From Bacillus alkalisoli (GTDB lineage Bacteria > Bacillota > Bacilli > Bacillales > Bacillaceae_I): a DNA stretch of 64,000 nucleotides. The notes below the pieces were generated by a model. It was not told the DNA's origin. It ran no database searches and saw only the letters and a list, made by a program, of their open reading frames with translations. Every line of letters starts with the position of its first letter. Positions within the stretch are counted from its first letter, which is position 1. This document shows positions 1 to 9,204 of this stretch, in pieces. The DNA lies in contig NZ_KZ454944.1 of assembly GCF_002797415.1 (NCBI RefSeq), positions 3,304,665 to 3,368,664 on the forward strand, read 5' to 3'. Both the position numbers and the translations under genes were made by a program.

Positions 1-859
1 TACTAAATATTTCATTAAGTCCACTAGGGGTAACTCGAAAATCAAATCCAACATTATCTTCATGTGTAGCACCTACCACTACTTTCCCTCCACCAAAGGA
101 AAGAATATATTGATTATTCGGAGGCATAACAACTGGCCAGTTTTCAGTATTGGCATTTTCCATTTCTAAATGCACTATTTGTGCTTTTTGTGGTTTAACT
201 AGAAATTCTATTCCTAGAGGGTCGAGTAGTTCTTTTGACCAAGCTCCTCCAGCAACTATTACTTCCTCTGCCTCGAATACTTCTTCATTAACTGTAATTC
301 CGGTGACTTGTTTTTGGTAAAAGTTAATCGATGCACTACCTCTAATACATTTAACCCCTCTTTTTTCAGCTGCATTAATCAGTGAATTTCTTAAAGCTCT
401 ACCATCCACGCGAGCAGCGCCGCTAATGAACACAGCCCCATACTCCGTTGATAACGGTGGAAATAGTTTATTTGTTTCTTCTGGAGATAATATTTTAATA
501 TCCCCAATTTCAGGGGCGTCTTCTCTTCTTTTATGTGCACGTTCTGCCATTTTTTCTAATTTCAGAGGATCGGAATGAAGACTTAATGCTCCTACTTTCC
601 TATATCCTGTATTTGTTTCTCCATCTTGCTCTAATTGTTCTATTAAAGTTGGATAAAAGCGAGCGCCACCTTTAACAAGTCCGTACCAAGCTTTATTTCT
701 TCGTTGGGAAATCCAAGGACAGATAATTCCTGCCGCTGCATCCGTTGCTTGTCCCTTATCAAATCTATCTACTAACGTAACATCTACACCACTTCTCGCA
801 AGCTGATATGCTGTCGATGCCCCAACAATCCCCCCGCCAATTACTACTATTTTCTTCAT
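1..859 (-). CDS. FAD-dependent amine/D-amino-acid oxidase (DadA-like), 3' end outside the window
   Basis: About 286 codons are visible; the reading frame runs off the left edge, so the C-terminus is missing. The N-terminus MKKIVVIGGGIVGAS is a classic Rossmann dinucleotide-binding GxGxxG motif for FAD. A second conserved stretch (EEVIVAGGAWS) fits the DAO fold of glycine/D-amino-acid oxidases and deaminating dehydrogenases. Such enzymes oxidise amino groups to keto acid and ammonia. The exact substrate cannot be told. The ATG at 859 is preceded by a purine-rich AAAAGGTG. Its neighbours are other amino-acid catabolic genes, but it is transcribed away from them. Confidence 0.85.
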   Translation of the reverse strand, partial: MKKIVVIGGGIVGASTAYQLARSGVDVTLVDRFDKGQATDAAAGIICPWISQRRNKAWYGLVKGGARFYPTLIEQLEQDGETNTGYRKVGALSLHSDPLKLEKMAERAHKRREDAPEIGDIKILSPEETNKLFPPLSTEYGAVFISGAARVDGRALRNSLINAAEKRGVKCIRGSASINFYQKQVTGITVNEEVFEAEEVIVAGGAWSKELLDPLGIEFLVKPQKAQIVHLEMENANTENWPVVMPPNNQYILSFGGGKVVVGATHEDNVGFDFRVTPSGLNEIFS

Positions 860-949
860 AATATAACACCTTTTCTATCTAAGACTTAATCAACTATATC
901 TAGTTTACAAGAACCATAACCATATACTCAAATACTGTTATGGGAAAAG

Positions 950-994
950 TTACAGAAATATTAAAAGTGCCTGGCACTTTTAATATTTCTGTAA
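950..994. repeat. GTGCCTGGCAC-core palindrome, copy 1
   Basis: A 45-nt perfect inverted repeat with 22-nt arms around a single central T. It has TTACAG at one end, CTGTAA at the other, and GTGCC-T-GGCAC at the centre. It lies between the divergent oxidase and amidase genes. Related cores occur at 8290, 16990, 50125 and 50181. It could act as an RNA hairpin or as a DNA cruciform. Confidence 0.8.
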
Positions 995-1115
995 CAAAAC
1001 TTTTTTATTTTCAGAACTTTCTATATTAGGTAGAATGGGGTTAATGGTAAGTTTAGAAGGAAGTTAAGTTAAGTTAGGTTAGTTTAGATTAGGAAAGAGT
1101 AGGGGTGTAAAGTTT

Positions 1116-2591
1116 ATGTGGAATCCTAGGTTAGTTGCTTATTCTAAAGAATATTTATTAGAGGCGACAATTGGTATGTTGCAAAGGGATATGGAAGAGG
1201 GAAAAATTACTTCTCGCGATTTAGTTTTAATGTATTTAGATAGAATTGCAATTTATGACAAAGAAGGTAGTGGCATCAATTCGATTTTAGAAGTGAACCC
1301 CGATGCCGTTCAGATTGCGGAAAGCTTGGATGTTGAAAGAGTTTGTTCAGGTGCACGCGGCCCACTTCATGGCATTCCAGTTCTACTGAAGGATAACATA
1401 GATACAGCAGATAAGATGCATACGAGTGCAGGCTCACTTTCCTTGGCTGCTAATGTGGCTGAACAAGATTCTTTTGTCGCAACGCAACTTAGAAAAGCTG
1501 GTGCTGTTATCTTAGGCAAAACCAATATGACCGAATGGGCAAACTTTATGTCGGAAAACATGCCTAGTGGGTATAGTTCCCGAGGAGGCCAGGTTCAAAA
1601 TCCTTACGGACCAGGGAATTTTGATGTAGGAGGTTCTAGCAGTGGTTCAGGCGCTGCAATTGCCGCTAACTTCGCAACTGTTGCAATAGGAACCGAAACG
1701 TCTGGCTCTATTTTAAGTCCAGCTAGCTCTAATTCTTTAGTAGGAATAAAACCAACAGTAGGATTAGTAAGTAGAACTGGTATCATTCCAATTGCACATA
1801 GCCAAGATACTGCCGGCCCAATGGCTAGAACTGTGAAAGACGCGGCCCTTTTATTATCGGTAATTTCTGAAAAAGATAGCAGTGACCCTGCTACTTTAAC
1901 TAATCCAATTATCAACAAATCTTATGAAGATTTTTTACAATCGGAAAATCTTAACGGCATCACAATCGGTGTGGCAAAAGATCCATTTTTCTCTTATTTA
2001 ACAGAGGAGGAAAAAGGGTTAATGGAAAGTGTAATAGGAGATTTAAGAGCTCTTGGAGCTACGGTTGTGGAGGAAGTTGAAATTCCTTCTAGTAAGGAAA
2101 AATGGGACTACAATACTTTAATATATGAATTTAAGCCAGATTTGAACGCATACTTAAAAACTACTAGCAGGGACGTGCCCGTTTCTAACTTGAAAGAAGT
2201 CATAGAATTTAACTTACAAGAACCGAACACACGGTTAAAATACGGACAAACTTTGCTAACAAAATGTGAAGACACAAGTGGATCTTTAACAGAGAAAGAA
2301 TACGTATTAAGTAGAGAGAAGGATATATATCTTTCACAAGAACAAGGAATAGATGCAACATTAGCAACTTATTCCCTCGATGCAATTTTAACACCTAACA
2401 ACTTTGGCGCCGGTATACCTGCAAAAGCTGGTTATCCTTCCATTACAGTACCAGCAGGTTATTCTTCTGAAGGCAAACCAATCGGCGCAACGTTTACTTC
2501 AGGTGCATACGAAGAAGGAAAACTCATTCAAATCGGCTATGCCTATGAGCAAAAAACAAAGCATAGGAAACCACCGGTACTAGAGAACTGA
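1116..2591 (+). CDS. Amidase (amidase-signature family)
   Basis: A 491-residue amidase-signature hydrolase, which cleaves carboxamides to acid and ammonia. The Ser-cisSer-Lys triad is visible: Lys92 in PVLLKDN, Ser174 in the GGSSSGS loop, and the likely nucleophile Ser198 in GTETSGS. It lacks GatA partners (no gatB or gatC nearby) and has no signal peptide, so a cytoplasmic stand-alone amidase is favoured over tRNA amidotransferase. The closest named type would be Bacillus amidases annotated as Glu-tRNA amidotransferase A-like. The start has only a modest AGGGGTG site 10 nt upstream. The gene ends in a strong terminator and is therefore monocistronic. Confidence 0.88.
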   Translation: MWNPRLVAYSKEYLLEATIGMLQRDMEEGKITSRDLVLMYLDRIAIYDKEGSGINSILEVNPDAVQIAESLDVERVCSGARGPLHGIPVLLKDNIDTADKMHTSAGSLSLAANVAEQDSFVATQLRKAGAVILGKTNMTEWANFMSENMPSGYSSRGGQVQNPYGPGNFDVGGSSSGSGAAIAANFATVAIGTETSGSILSPASSNSLVGIKPTVGLVSRTGIIPIAHSQDTAGPMARTVKDAALLLSVISEKDSSDPATLTNPIINKSYEDFLQSENLNGITIGVAKDPFFSYLTEEEKGLMESVIGDLRALGATVVEEVEIPSSKEKWDYNTLIYEFKPDLNAYLKTTSRDVPVSNLKEVIEFNLQEPNTRLKYGQTLLTKCEDTSGSLTEKEYVLSREKDIYLSQEQGIDATLATYSLDAILTPNNFGAGIPAKAGYPSITVPAGYSSEGKPIGATFTSGAYEEGKLIQIGYAYEQKTKHRKPPVLEN

Positions 2592-2632
2592 TACTATTAA
2601 TATACCGATCGAAGCTTTTAATTGCTTGATTA

Positions 2633-2671
2633 AAAAGATCCAACACTTTTCACTAAAGTGTTGGATCTTTT
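2633..2671 (+). terminator. Rho-independent terminator of the amidase gene
   Basis: A perfect 17-bp stem (AAAAGATCCAACACTTT and its complement) with a 5-nt loop, followed by T-rich sequence, 40 bp after the amidase stop. Confidence 0.9.
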
Positions 2672-2892
2672 GTTTGTTACAGCAATGTTACAAGTACCTG
2701 TAAAGTTATCGTAATACTAGGTTACTTTGGGTATAATATGTTGGTATTTGAAAGTTGGGAATTTGTCTTTTGGGTATAAACATTTATAAAAATATATGTT
2801 AAAGTATTTATTGTGATTACTTTTAATATTAACATTTAACAGCACTTCCATATGTCCACCTGAAACAAACATTTATCTTTTTAAGGTGTACA

Positions 2893-2906
2893 CGAAAGCG
2901 TTTGCA
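2893..2906 (+). promoter_or_regulatory. Possible CcpA cre site upstream of kbl
   Basis: CGAAAGCGTTTGCA matches the cre consensus TGWAANCGNTNWCA at 12 of 14 positions. It lies about 36 bp before the kbl start codon, so it would sit in the promoter or 5' leader and suggests carbon catabolite repression of threonine breakdown. The rest of the 2672-2941 gap is AT-rich, with no clear gene. Confidence 0.4.
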
Positions 2907-2941
2907 AAGAAACAAATCTATATATTTAAGGAGGAATACAT

Positions 2942-4135
2942 ATGTCTAGTACTATTTTAGATAGTTTTTTACAAGAAAACCTCGAAGATTTAAAATCAAA
3001 AGGTCTTTTTAACGTCATTGATCCTTTAGAAAGTCCAAATGGACCAAAAATTAAGATTGGTGGACAAGAGTTAATCAACCTTTCTTCTAACAACTATTTA
3101 GGGTTGGCAACAGATGAAAGATTAAAAGAAGTAGCGATTAAAGCGATCGAAGATTTAGGTGTTGGAGCAGGAGCAGTTCGTACAATCAACGGTACACTAG
3201 GGCTTCACGTTCTATTAGAAGAGACAATTGCAAAATTCAAACATACGGAAGCAGCAATTGCTTACCAATCTGGTTTTAACTGTAACATGGCAGCTATTTC
3301 AGCTGTTATGGACAAAAACGATGCAATTTTATCTGACGAATTAAATCACGCATCTATTATCGATGGCTGTCGTTTATCTAAAGCGAAAATCATTCGTGTA
3401 AAACACTCTGACATGGACGATTTACGTGCAAAAGCGAAGGAAGCAAAAGAGTCAGGCCTATATAACAAAATCATGGTTATTACTGATGGGGTATTCTCAA
3501 TGGATGGGGACATCGCTAAGCTACCAGAAATCGTGGAAATTGCAGAAGAGTTTGATCTTATAACATATGTAGATGACGCTCACGGTTCTGGAGTTTTAGG
3601 AAAAGGTGCTGGGACGGTAAAACATTTCGGTCTATCTGACAAAGTCGACTTCCAAATTGGAACACTTTCAAAAGCAATCGGTGTTGTTGGCGGATACGTT
3701 GCAGGTAAAAAAGAGTTAATTGAGTGGTTAAAAGTTCGAAGCAGACCGTTCTTATTCTCTACTTCTTTACCACCAGCGGATATCGCAGCGTGTATTAAGT
3801 CTTTAGAAATCATCATGGAAAGCACAGAGCTTCATGATAAGTTGTGGGAAAACGGAGACTACTTGAAAAAAGGCCTTAAAGCTTTAGGATTTGATATCGG
3901 TGATAGCGAAACACCAATCACTCCTTGTATCATCGGGGATGAAACGTTAACGCAACAATTCAGTAAACGCCTATTCGAAAGTGGCGTGTACGCAAAATCA
4001 ATCGTATTCCCGACTGTACCAAAAGGAACAGGTCGTGTACGTAACATGCCAACTGCCGCACATACAAAAGATATGTTAGACGACGCTATTGCTATTTACG
4101 AGAAGGTTGGAAAAGAATTAGGTGTTATTAAGTAA
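2942..4135 (+). CDS. kbl: Glycine C-acetyltransferase (2-amino-3-ketobutyrate CoA ligase)
   Basis: A 397-residue PLP enzyme of the alpha-oxoamine synthase family. It converts 2-amino-3-ketobutyrate plus CoA to glycine plus acetyl-CoA. The Schiff-base lysine is Lys244 in GTLSKAIG. His137 and the DDAHGSG loop (Asp211, His214) bind PLP, and the length is normal for the family. A near-perfect AAGGAGG lies 8 nt before ATG 2942. It is followed by the threonine dehydrogenase gene, which makes its substrate, so the pair forms the Tdh-Kbl threonine-to-glycine pathway. Confidence 0.95.
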   Translation: MSSTILDSFLQENLEDLKSKGLFNVIDPLESPNGPKIKIGGQELINLSSNNYLGLATDERLKEVAIKAIEDLGVGAGAVRTINGTLGLHVLLEETIAKFKHTEAAIAYQSGFNCNMAAISAVMDKNDAILSDELNHASIIDGCRLSKAKIIRVKHSDMDDLRAKAKEAKESGLYNKIMVITDGVFSMDGDIAKLPEIVEIAEEFDLITYVDDAHGSGVLGKGAGTVKHFGLSDKVDFQIGTLSKAIGVVGGYVAGKKELIEWLKVRSRPFLFSTSLPPADIAACIKSLEIIMESTELHDKLWENGDYLKKGLKALGFDIGDSETPITPCIIGDETLTQQFSKRLFESGVYAKSIVFPTVPKGTGRVRNMPTAAHTKDMLDDAIAIYEKVGKELGVIK

Positions 4136-4143
4136 TACAACAG

Positions 4144-4178
4144 TACTTGAGGGGAAATATTCTATTTCCCCTCAAGTA
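4144..4178 (+). other. Strong intercistronic hairpin between kbl and tdh
   Basis: A perfect 16-bp stem (TACTTGAGGGGAAATA) with a 3-nt loop sits 8 nt after the kbl stop. No T-run follows, so it may be a partial attenuator or a processing and stability element that sets the kbl/tdh ratio, not a full terminator. Confidence 0.6.
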
Positions 4179-4216
4179 TTGATTAATCAGCTAGAATGCA
4201 TTGGGGGATTTTCAAA

Positions 4217-5167
4217 ATGAAAAAAATATTAATTACTGGTGCTCTTGGCCAAATCGGTTCTGAGCTTACATCTAAATTAAGAGAAAATTACGGAGCAGAA
4301 AACGTTATTGCAACAGACATTCGTAACAACGGTAGTGACATTACGGAATCTGGTCCATTTGAAATATTAGACGTTACAGATGCAAAATTAATGTTTGAAA
4401 TTGCTAAAACCCATGAAGTAGATACAGTTATTCATTTAGCTGCTCTATTATCTGCGACAGCCGAAGCAAATCCGTTATTAGCATGGAACTTGAACATGGG
4501 AGGATTAGTAAACGCGTTAGAAGTTTCTCGTGAACTTAATACACAATTCTTTACACCAAGCTCAATTGGTGCATTCGGTCCAATGACACCGAAAGATTTA
4601 ACACCACAAGATACTATTCAGCGCCCAACTACGATGTATGGTGTGAACAAAGTTTCTGGTGAGTTATTATGTGACTACTACTTCCATAAGTTCGGAGTAG
4701 ATACTCGTGGACTTCGTTTCCCTGGTTTAATTTCTTATGTAGCACCTCCAGGAGGCGGAACTACTGACTATGCGGTAGAAATTTATTATGAAGCAATTAA
4801 AAATGGTCGTTACACTTCTTACATCGACAAAGGTACATACATGGATATGATGTACATGCCTGATGCGTTAAATGCGATTGTTAATTTAATGGAAGCAGAC
4901 GCAACTAAGTTATCTCATCGTAACTCGTTTAATGTGACAGCAATGAGCTTTGAGCCAGAACAAATTGCTGCTGAGATTAGAAAACATATTCCTTCTTTTG
5001 AAATGGACTACAAGGTAGATCCAGTTCGTCAAGCTATCGCGGACAGTTGGCCAAATTCTATCGACTCTAAATGTGCAAAAGTAGAGTGGGGCTTTAAAGC
5101 CGACTACAATTTAGAGAAGATGACGGTTGATATGTTAGAAAAATTAAAAGTTAAACTACAAGCTTAA
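4217..5167 (+). CDS. tdh: L-threonine 3-dehydrogenase, SDR (NAD-epimerase-like) type
   Basis: A 316-residue extended short-chain dehydrogenase. The N-terminal GALGQIG is the NAD-binding glycine motif, and Tyr141/Lys145 (YGVNK) with Ser115/Ser116 form the catalytic set. This epimerase-like family includes the short L-threonine dehydrogenases that oxidise threonine to 2-amino-3-ketobutyrate, and its place after kbl supports that role. ATG 4217 is preferred over the in-frame ATG at 4196 because GGGGGAT lies 8 nt before it. It is not the zinc-dependent Tdh. The main alternative is another SDR sugar epimerase, which is unlikely in this context. Confidence 0.88.
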   Translation: MKKILITGALGQIGSELTSKLRENYGAENVIATDIRNNGSDITESGPFEILDVTDAKLMFEIAKTHEVDTVIHLAALLSATAEANPLLAWNLNMGGLVNALEVSRELNTQFFTPSSIGAFGPMTPKDLTPQDTIQRPTTMYGVNKVSGELLCDYYFHKFGVDTRGLRFPGLISYVAPPGGGTTDYAVEIYYEAIKNGRYTSYIDKGTYMDMMYMPDALNAIVNLMEADATKLSHRNSFNVTAMSFEPEQIAAEIRKHIPSFEMDYKVDPVRQAIADSWPNSIDSKCAKVEWGFKADYNLEKMTVDMLEKLKVKLQA

Positions 5168-5172
5168 AAATT

Positions 5173-5205
5173 AGGACTGCCTCTTTAATCGAGAGCAGTC
5201 CTTTT
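5173..5205. terminator. Terminator between tdh and threonine aldolase
   Basis: The AGGACTGCCTCT / AGAGCAGTCCT stem has one bulge, followed by TTTT. It lies between the convergent tdh and aldolase genes and may serve both. Confidence 0.75.
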
Positions 5206-5208
5206 CAT

Positions 5209-6291
5209 TTACTTTAACTCTTCATTCAATTGCTCAAAAAGGTTCTTTAATGTTTCTTTAGGAATTTTATTATATTGGTCCCCTATACTTACTTCATACG
5301 TACTATTCCCATCACTCTTCTCTTTAATATACCCTGTGATTCCTATACCTGTTTCCTTATATAACTCAGTAAAAATGCGCTGTAAAACTTCTTTTGGAGC
5401 ATCAATATGAACATGGAACATGTTAGAAACAGGAATTTCAGGGATAGTTGACACTTTTGAACAACCATTATAAAGTTTTGCAAGTTCTACTGCCGCTCTA
5501 TAATATTGCTCCATCTTATGAAGTCTTTCTTCAAAGTAATAATCCGCAGCCACAATATAAGGATATAGACTAATCAAATCTCCTCCGTACCGCTTTTTCC
5601 AAATTTTCGACTCTTTCATAAACTCTTGACTTCCAGCGAGAATGGCACCCGCTACCCCACCAATGCCCTTATAAAAAGAAATGTATACACTATCAAACAA
5701 ACGGCAAATTTCAGAAGCAGTTTTCTTATAATATGGTAAAACTTCGTAAAGCCTTGCTCCATCTAGGTGCAGTCTAATTCCTCTTTCTTTGCAATAACTA
5801 GAGATTGATTCAAGCATTTCATAACTAGGCAACTTGCCTCCGATTTCTCGTTGTGGTAATTCTAATAATAAGCATGCTATATCCTCTTGCATGTTAACGA
5901 CATCTTCTAATTCTATAACTCTACTTTCGTCTGCTAATAATACGGTCTCGATCTTATGTAACTCTTTCAACCCATCCTCTTCATGAATTTCGAGATGACA
6001 AAGTGGATGGTATGCAACTTTATATTTGTGTTTTTCATCCGCCCATATTCTTAATGCGATTTGTTGGGCCATTGTCCCACTCGGGAAAAACACTGCTGAC
6101 TCCTTCCCTAAAAAATCCGCCATTTTCTCTTGAAATTCTTCAATTATTTTACCTTGTCCATACATATCACTTTCTTGGTCCTCGTCCAGCGACATGATTG
6201 CTTTTTGTAAAACTTGAATATTTCTTATACCGTGTCCATGTAGCTGATAGTTTGCATCTTTGTAAGCCTGTAGCAGTTCATCCTTAGCCAT
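5209..6291 (-). CDS. ltaA: Low-specificity threonine aldolase / beta-eliminating lyase
   Basis: A 360-residue fold-type I PLP enzyme that cleaves threonine to glycine and acetaldehyde. The PLP lysine is Lys208 (SFYKGIG) and the PLP-ring aspartate is Asp177 in HLDGARLYE, both typical of threonine aldolases. The ATG at 6291 (MAKDELL) is chosen over the ATG at 6300 because AAGGAG directly abuts the upstream ATG but lies 9 nt from the inner one. It converges on tdh, so both threonine-to-glycine routes are encoded side by side. Specificity for threonine over a related beta-hydroxy amino acid is inferred. Confidence 0.85.
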   Translation of the reverse strand: MAKDELLQAYKDANYQLHGHGIRNIQVLQKAIMSLDEDQESDMYGQGKIIEEFQEKMADFLGKESAVFFPSGTMAQQIALRIWADEKHKYKVAYHPLCHLEIHEEDGLKELHKIETVLLADESRVIELEDVVNMQEDIACLLLELPQREIGGKLPSYEMLESISSYCKERGIRLHLDGARLYEVLPYYKKTASEICRLFDSVYISFYKGIGGVAGAILAGSQEFMKESKIWKKRYGGDLISLYPYIVAADYYFEERLHKMEQYYRAAVELAKLYNGCSKVSTIPEIPVSNMFHVHIDAPKEVLQRIFTELYKETGIGITGYIKEKSDGNSTYEVSIGDQYNKIPKETLKNLFEQLNEELK

Positions 6292-6437
6292 TATATCCAT
6301 CTCCTTTTATGCCAACTATAAATGCAATTTGCAAATTCACTTTAATTTTATCACTGACACCTTTTGCATGCATTATTATCCATTCTTCGCTAATTGATTT
6401 ATTTATACCTACATGCTAAATTTAATCTGAACAAAGC

Positions 6438-6464
6438 GTTTAAACTTTTAAACATTTAAACTTT
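6438..6464. promoter_or_regulatory. Putative ArsR-family operator upstream of the regulator
   Basis: Overlapping TTTAAAC/GTTTAAA half-sites (GTTTAAACTTTTAAAC plus another TTTAAAC) lie 20-46 bp upstream of the regulator start. The same half-site builds the palindrome at 6806, so autoregulation is likely. Confidence 0.5.
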
Positions 6465-6483
6465 ATAAAAGGGGGTTTAATAG

Positions 6484-6786
6484 ATGGGGAAAAAAGCTTT
6501 GGACATACTACGCACATGTATCCCCACTTTTCAGGCGTTAAGTGATCCACATCGACAAGACATTATTTTGCTTTTAGGTGAACATAAAAAATTAACAGTA
6601 AATGATATAACAGGCTACTCTTCTTTATCTCGCCCAGCTATTTCTCATCATTTAAAAATTCTTAAAAGTAACGCCCTTATAAAAGTAGAACAACAAGGTA
6701 CTCAGCGGTTTTATTCATTAGCACTTGAAGATTCATTAACATTATTAAAACAATTAATTGAATCCGTAGAAAAAGATTGTCTTTAA
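6484..6786 (+). CDS. ArsR-family winged-helix repressor, non-metal type
   Basis: A 100-residue ArsR-fold regulator. The recognition region LSRPAISHHLKILK is typical of helix 3 to recognition helix. Only two cysteines exist (Cys12 and Cys99) and the ELCVCDL metal motif is absent, so it probably senses something other than a metal or arsenite. A GGGGG site precedes ATG 6484. The aldehyde dehydrogenase follows 77 bp later, with a palindrome in the gap, so it is the likely target along with its own promoter. Confidence 0.88.
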   Translation: MGKKALDILRTCIPTFQALSDPHRQDIILLLGEHKKLTVNDITGYSSLSRPAISHHLKILKSNALIKVEQQGTQRFYSLALEDSLTLLKQLIESVEKDCL

Positions 6787-6805
6787 AACTGATAAAAATA
6801 TGGTT

Positions 6806-6823
6806 GGTTTAAATATTTAAACC
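6806..6823. promoter_or_regulatory. 18-bp perfect palindrome, likely ArsR-type operator of the aldehyde dehydrogenase
   Basis: GGTTTAAATATTTAAACC is fully symmetric and shares the GTTTAAA half-site with the region upstream of the regulator gene. It sits 40 bp before the aldehyde dehydrogenase start, in a promoter-like position. Confidence 0.6.
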
Positions 6824-6863
6824 TTTGAATATAAATAAGGAATAAAAATAGGGGGCCTAAACT

Positions 6864-8255
6864 ATGAAAGTACTTACCGAACAAAACATGAATGTGATTT
6901 TGAAAGAACATAAAGATTTTTTTAGAGAAGGTCACACCTTTCAAGCAAGCTTTCGCATAGAGCAATTAAATAAATTAAAAGAAGCGATTCAGTCCTCTGA
7001 AAAAGAGATACTAGATGCTTTGTATAAGGATCTGAGAAAAAGTGAATTCGAAGGGTATACAACGGAGATTGGTTTTGTATTAGACACCATTCGATCGATG
7101 ACGAAAAATATTGAAAAATGGATGAAGCCAAAGAAAGTTAAAACGCCAGTTTATCAAATGCCATCCAAAAGCTACTTAATGAAAGAACCTTATGGCACTG
7201 TGTTAATAGTCGGCCCGTTTAACTACCCATTCCAACTTGTGATGGAGCCATTAATTGGAGCAATGTCTGCTGGTAATTGTGTCGTGTTAAAGCCTTCCGA
7301 AAGCACACCAAATGTTTCCGCTTTGATCAACAAAATAATTAGTGAAAATTTTGATGAGCGCTATATTCGGGTGATTGAAGGGGAACGAGAAACAACTTCT
7401 ACCTTAATTCATGCTCCTTTTGACAAGATTTTCTTTACAGGAAGTGTCCCTGTTGGAAAAATTGTCATGGAAGCTGCTGCGAAAAACTTAGTTCCAGTAA
7501 CTTTGGAACTTGGAGGAAAAAGCCCTGTAATTGTTGACTCTACAGCCAACTTAGATTTAGCAGCAAAGCGAATTGCTTGGGGTAAACTAATGAATTCCGG
7601 CCAAACGTGTATTGCACCTGACTACGTGCTTGCACATAAAAGCATTAAAGATTCACTGATTTCAAAGATGAAAGAAGCAATAAAAGAGTTTTACGGGGAG
7701 CATGCTTCGGAGAGTCCAGATTACGGTCGTATAGTGAATGAAAGACAGTTTGATCGATTAGTTTCTATAGTGGAACGCGACCGTGAGAAACTGGTTTACG
7801 GTGGTAGAGTTGATAGGGGTTATTTATACATTGAACCTTCTATTTTGGATGGAGTTAACTGGGATGACGCTTGTATGGAAGACGAGATTTTCGGACCAAT
7901 TCTTCCTATACTTGAATATACGGAGCTTGATGATGCGATTTCTATGATAAATGAGCACCCAAAACCACTAGCTCTATACATGTTTACTGAAAGCGCTGAT
8001 GCGGAAAAAGAAGTGCTTCAACGTGTTTCATTTGGTGGCGGCTGCATTAACGACACGATCTCACATGTATCTAACCCAAATCTACCATTTGGTGGTGTTG
8101 GTAACTCAGGAATTGGTGCTTACCACGGAGAACATAGTTTTAACGTCTTCTCCCACGAAAAAAGCATCCTTAAGAAAAGCACGAAAATCGGCTCAAACCT
8201 TGCCTTCCCACCATATGGCGACAAAGTAAAATGGGTAAGAAAACTATTGAAGTAA
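6864..8255 (+). CDS. NAD(P)-dependent aldehyde dehydrogenase, class 3 / YwdH-like
   Basis: A 463-residue aldehyde dehydrogenase oxidising aldehydes to acids. Catalytic Cys249 lies in NSGQTCIAPDY, the general base Glu215 in LELGGKSP, and Asn119 in GPFNYP. The short N-terminal arm and C-terminal PPYGDKVKWVRK resemble class 3 (fatty or aromatic aldehyde) enzymes such as B. subtilis YwdH. A GGGGG site lies 9 nt before ATG 6864. It is probably repressed by the adjacent ArsR-like protein. Disposal of acetaldehyde from the nearby threonine aldolase is an attractive but untested link. Confidence 0.9.
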   Translation: MKVLTEQNMNVILKEHKDFFREGHTFQASFRIEQLNKLKEAIQSSEKEILDALYKDLRKSEFEGYTTEIGFVLDTIRSMTKNIEKWMKPKKVKTPVYQMPSKSYLMKEPYGTVLIVGPFNYPFQLVMEPLIGAMSAGNCVVLKPSESTPNVSALINKIISENFDERYIRVIEGERETTSTLIHAPFDKIFFTGSVPVGKIVMEAAAKNLVPVTLELGGKSPVIVDSTANLDLAAKRIAWGKLMNSGQTCIAPDYVLAHKSIKDSLISKMKEAIKEFYGEHASESPDYGRIVNERQFDRLVSIVERDREKLVYGGRVDRGYLYIEPSILDGVNWDDACMEDEIFGPILPILEYTELDDAISMINEHPKPLALYMFTESADAEKEVLQRVSFGGGCINDTISHVSNPNLPFGGVGNSGIGAYHGEHSFNVFSHEKSILKKSTKIGSNLAFPPYGDKVKWVRKLLK

Positions 8256-8260
8256 CAAAA

Positions 8261-8318
8261 ATTACACAGGTATTGCAATATTTTTACAGGTGCCAGGCAC
8301 TTTTAACAAATCTGTAAT
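8261..8318. repeat. GTGCCAGGCAC-core palindrome, copy 2 (imperfect)
   Basis: ATTACA at the left and CTGTAAT at the right enclose GTGCC-A-GGCAC at 8290-8300. CAATATT and AATATTG segments also pair across it. It follows the aldehyde dehydrogenase stop by 5 bp and belongs to the same family as 950-994 and 16971-17019. Confidence 0.65.
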
Positions 8319-8322
8319 ATTG

Positions 8323-8379
8323 AAAAAGGCTGTAGTCTAGTAGCACTGTTGTAATAGCGATGGACTATAGCCTTTTTTT
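8323..8379 (+). terminator. Terminator of the aldehyde dehydrogenase gene
   Basis: AAAAAGGCTGTAGTC pairs with GACTATAGCCTTTTT (one G-U pair) across a 22-nt loop, ending in a run of seven T. Confidence 0.75.
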
Positions 8380-8449
8380 ATTTTTTGGGTATATTAACTA
8401 CTCCTCTAGCAACTCTATTACATCTACTAATAGAAAAGGAGTGTTTCCG

Positions 8450-8833
8450 TTGGATAGTAGAGATCAATTTTATGGTGGGCAAAAGTACACAAAAGGAACG
8501 AAGATGATTTTCCGAACCCCTTTAGGTGGGCAAACGGTCAGAAAAGGGGTAACGAACGTAACGAGCCGTTTTCCTAAAAAGAGTATTTATGTTGCTTATT
8601 ACGATGAAATACGTATAACTACAGAAAATCAAAGTGATTCTGAGGCAACTGTTCACTTTCAGTTTGTGCTTACAGAAGAACGTGAATTACTTATTCCATT
8701 AAAAAAATTCAAACTTGCTCCAGGCGAATCTTGTACAGATGTTTTTTCAATTCCAGGGACAAGACTGACTATATTGGCTGAAATTTCAGTGGAGGAAGAA
8801 AGTACAATTGATGTTGTTGTATATGGAAGGTAA
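8450..8833 (+). CDS. Conserved hypothetical protein, likely all-beta
   Basis: A 127-residue protein that I do not recognise. TTG 8450 is chosen because AAAGGAG lies 8 nt upstream; the ATG at 8360 overlaps the preceding terminator and has no site. The sequence alternates short hydrophobic strands (KSIYVAYYDEIRITT, VHFQFVLTEERELLIPL) and has no signal peptide or membrane segment, which suggests a small beta-sandwich. It sits alone between terminators. Confidence 0.65.
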   Translation: MDSRDQFYGGQKYTKGTKMIFRTPLGGQTVRKGVTNVTSRFPKKSIYVAYYDEIRITTENQSDSEATVHFQFVLTEERELLIPLKKFKLAPGESCTDVFSIPGTRLTILAEISVEEESTIDVVVYGR

Positions 8834-8871
8834 AAGAAAATCCCCTTGTTCCTGAACACATTTTCTAATAC

Positions 8872-8905
8872 AAAAGAGCCAGTGGTTTTATTTCCCTTGG
8901 CTCTT
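8872..8905 (-). terminator. Small hairpin with T-run on the minus strand
   Basis: AAGAGCCA pairs with TGGCTCTT, followed on the minus strand by TTTTG. It could end the tiny minus-strand ORF at 8904-8981, with which it overlaps by two bases. The rest of 8834-9204 holds nothing else convincing. Confidence 0.45.
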
Positions 8906-8981
8906 ACATTCCTATTAATCGCTTGATCACCATCGACTCTTTATGATTGCTCAAGATTTCAGTGACAGGTTTACTTTCCAC
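8904..8981 (-). CDS. Possible 25-residue peptide
   Basis: A GTG-started ORF encoding VESKPVTEIL...KRLIGM. AAAGGTGTG lies 6 nt upstream, a TATAAT-like box lies about 25 bp upstream of the start, and a hairpin terminator overlaps the stop. These signals make a short expressed gene possible, although the length is too small for composition to decide. Confidence 0.25.
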   Translation of the reverse strand: MESKPVTEILSNHKESMVIKRLIGM

Positions 8982-9204
8982 ATTTATCACACCTTTCCAT
9001 ATTATACTTACTTTTATCTTACCCAATATAGCTGTAACCTTTAAAGTTCATACCACTATTAAATATTCTGGAATTGTAACAGGCACTAGCAATATCCTAG
9101 AAATACTTATTGGTATTGTCCAAACCTCCAAACTTATTATTATTACCTTTAAATTATCCCCATTGTGTTAGTATAAATTTAACAGGTAAATGGGAGTGAT
9201 AAAT

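Noticed and set aside
1604-1918. 104-codon minus-strand frame inside the amidase gene
   Set aside because: Antisense shadow of a clearly conserved amidase.
8947-9171. 74-codon plus-strand frame before the phosphatase
   Set aside because: No ribosome site, composition is that of AT-rich spacer, and it overlaps promoter-like sequence.
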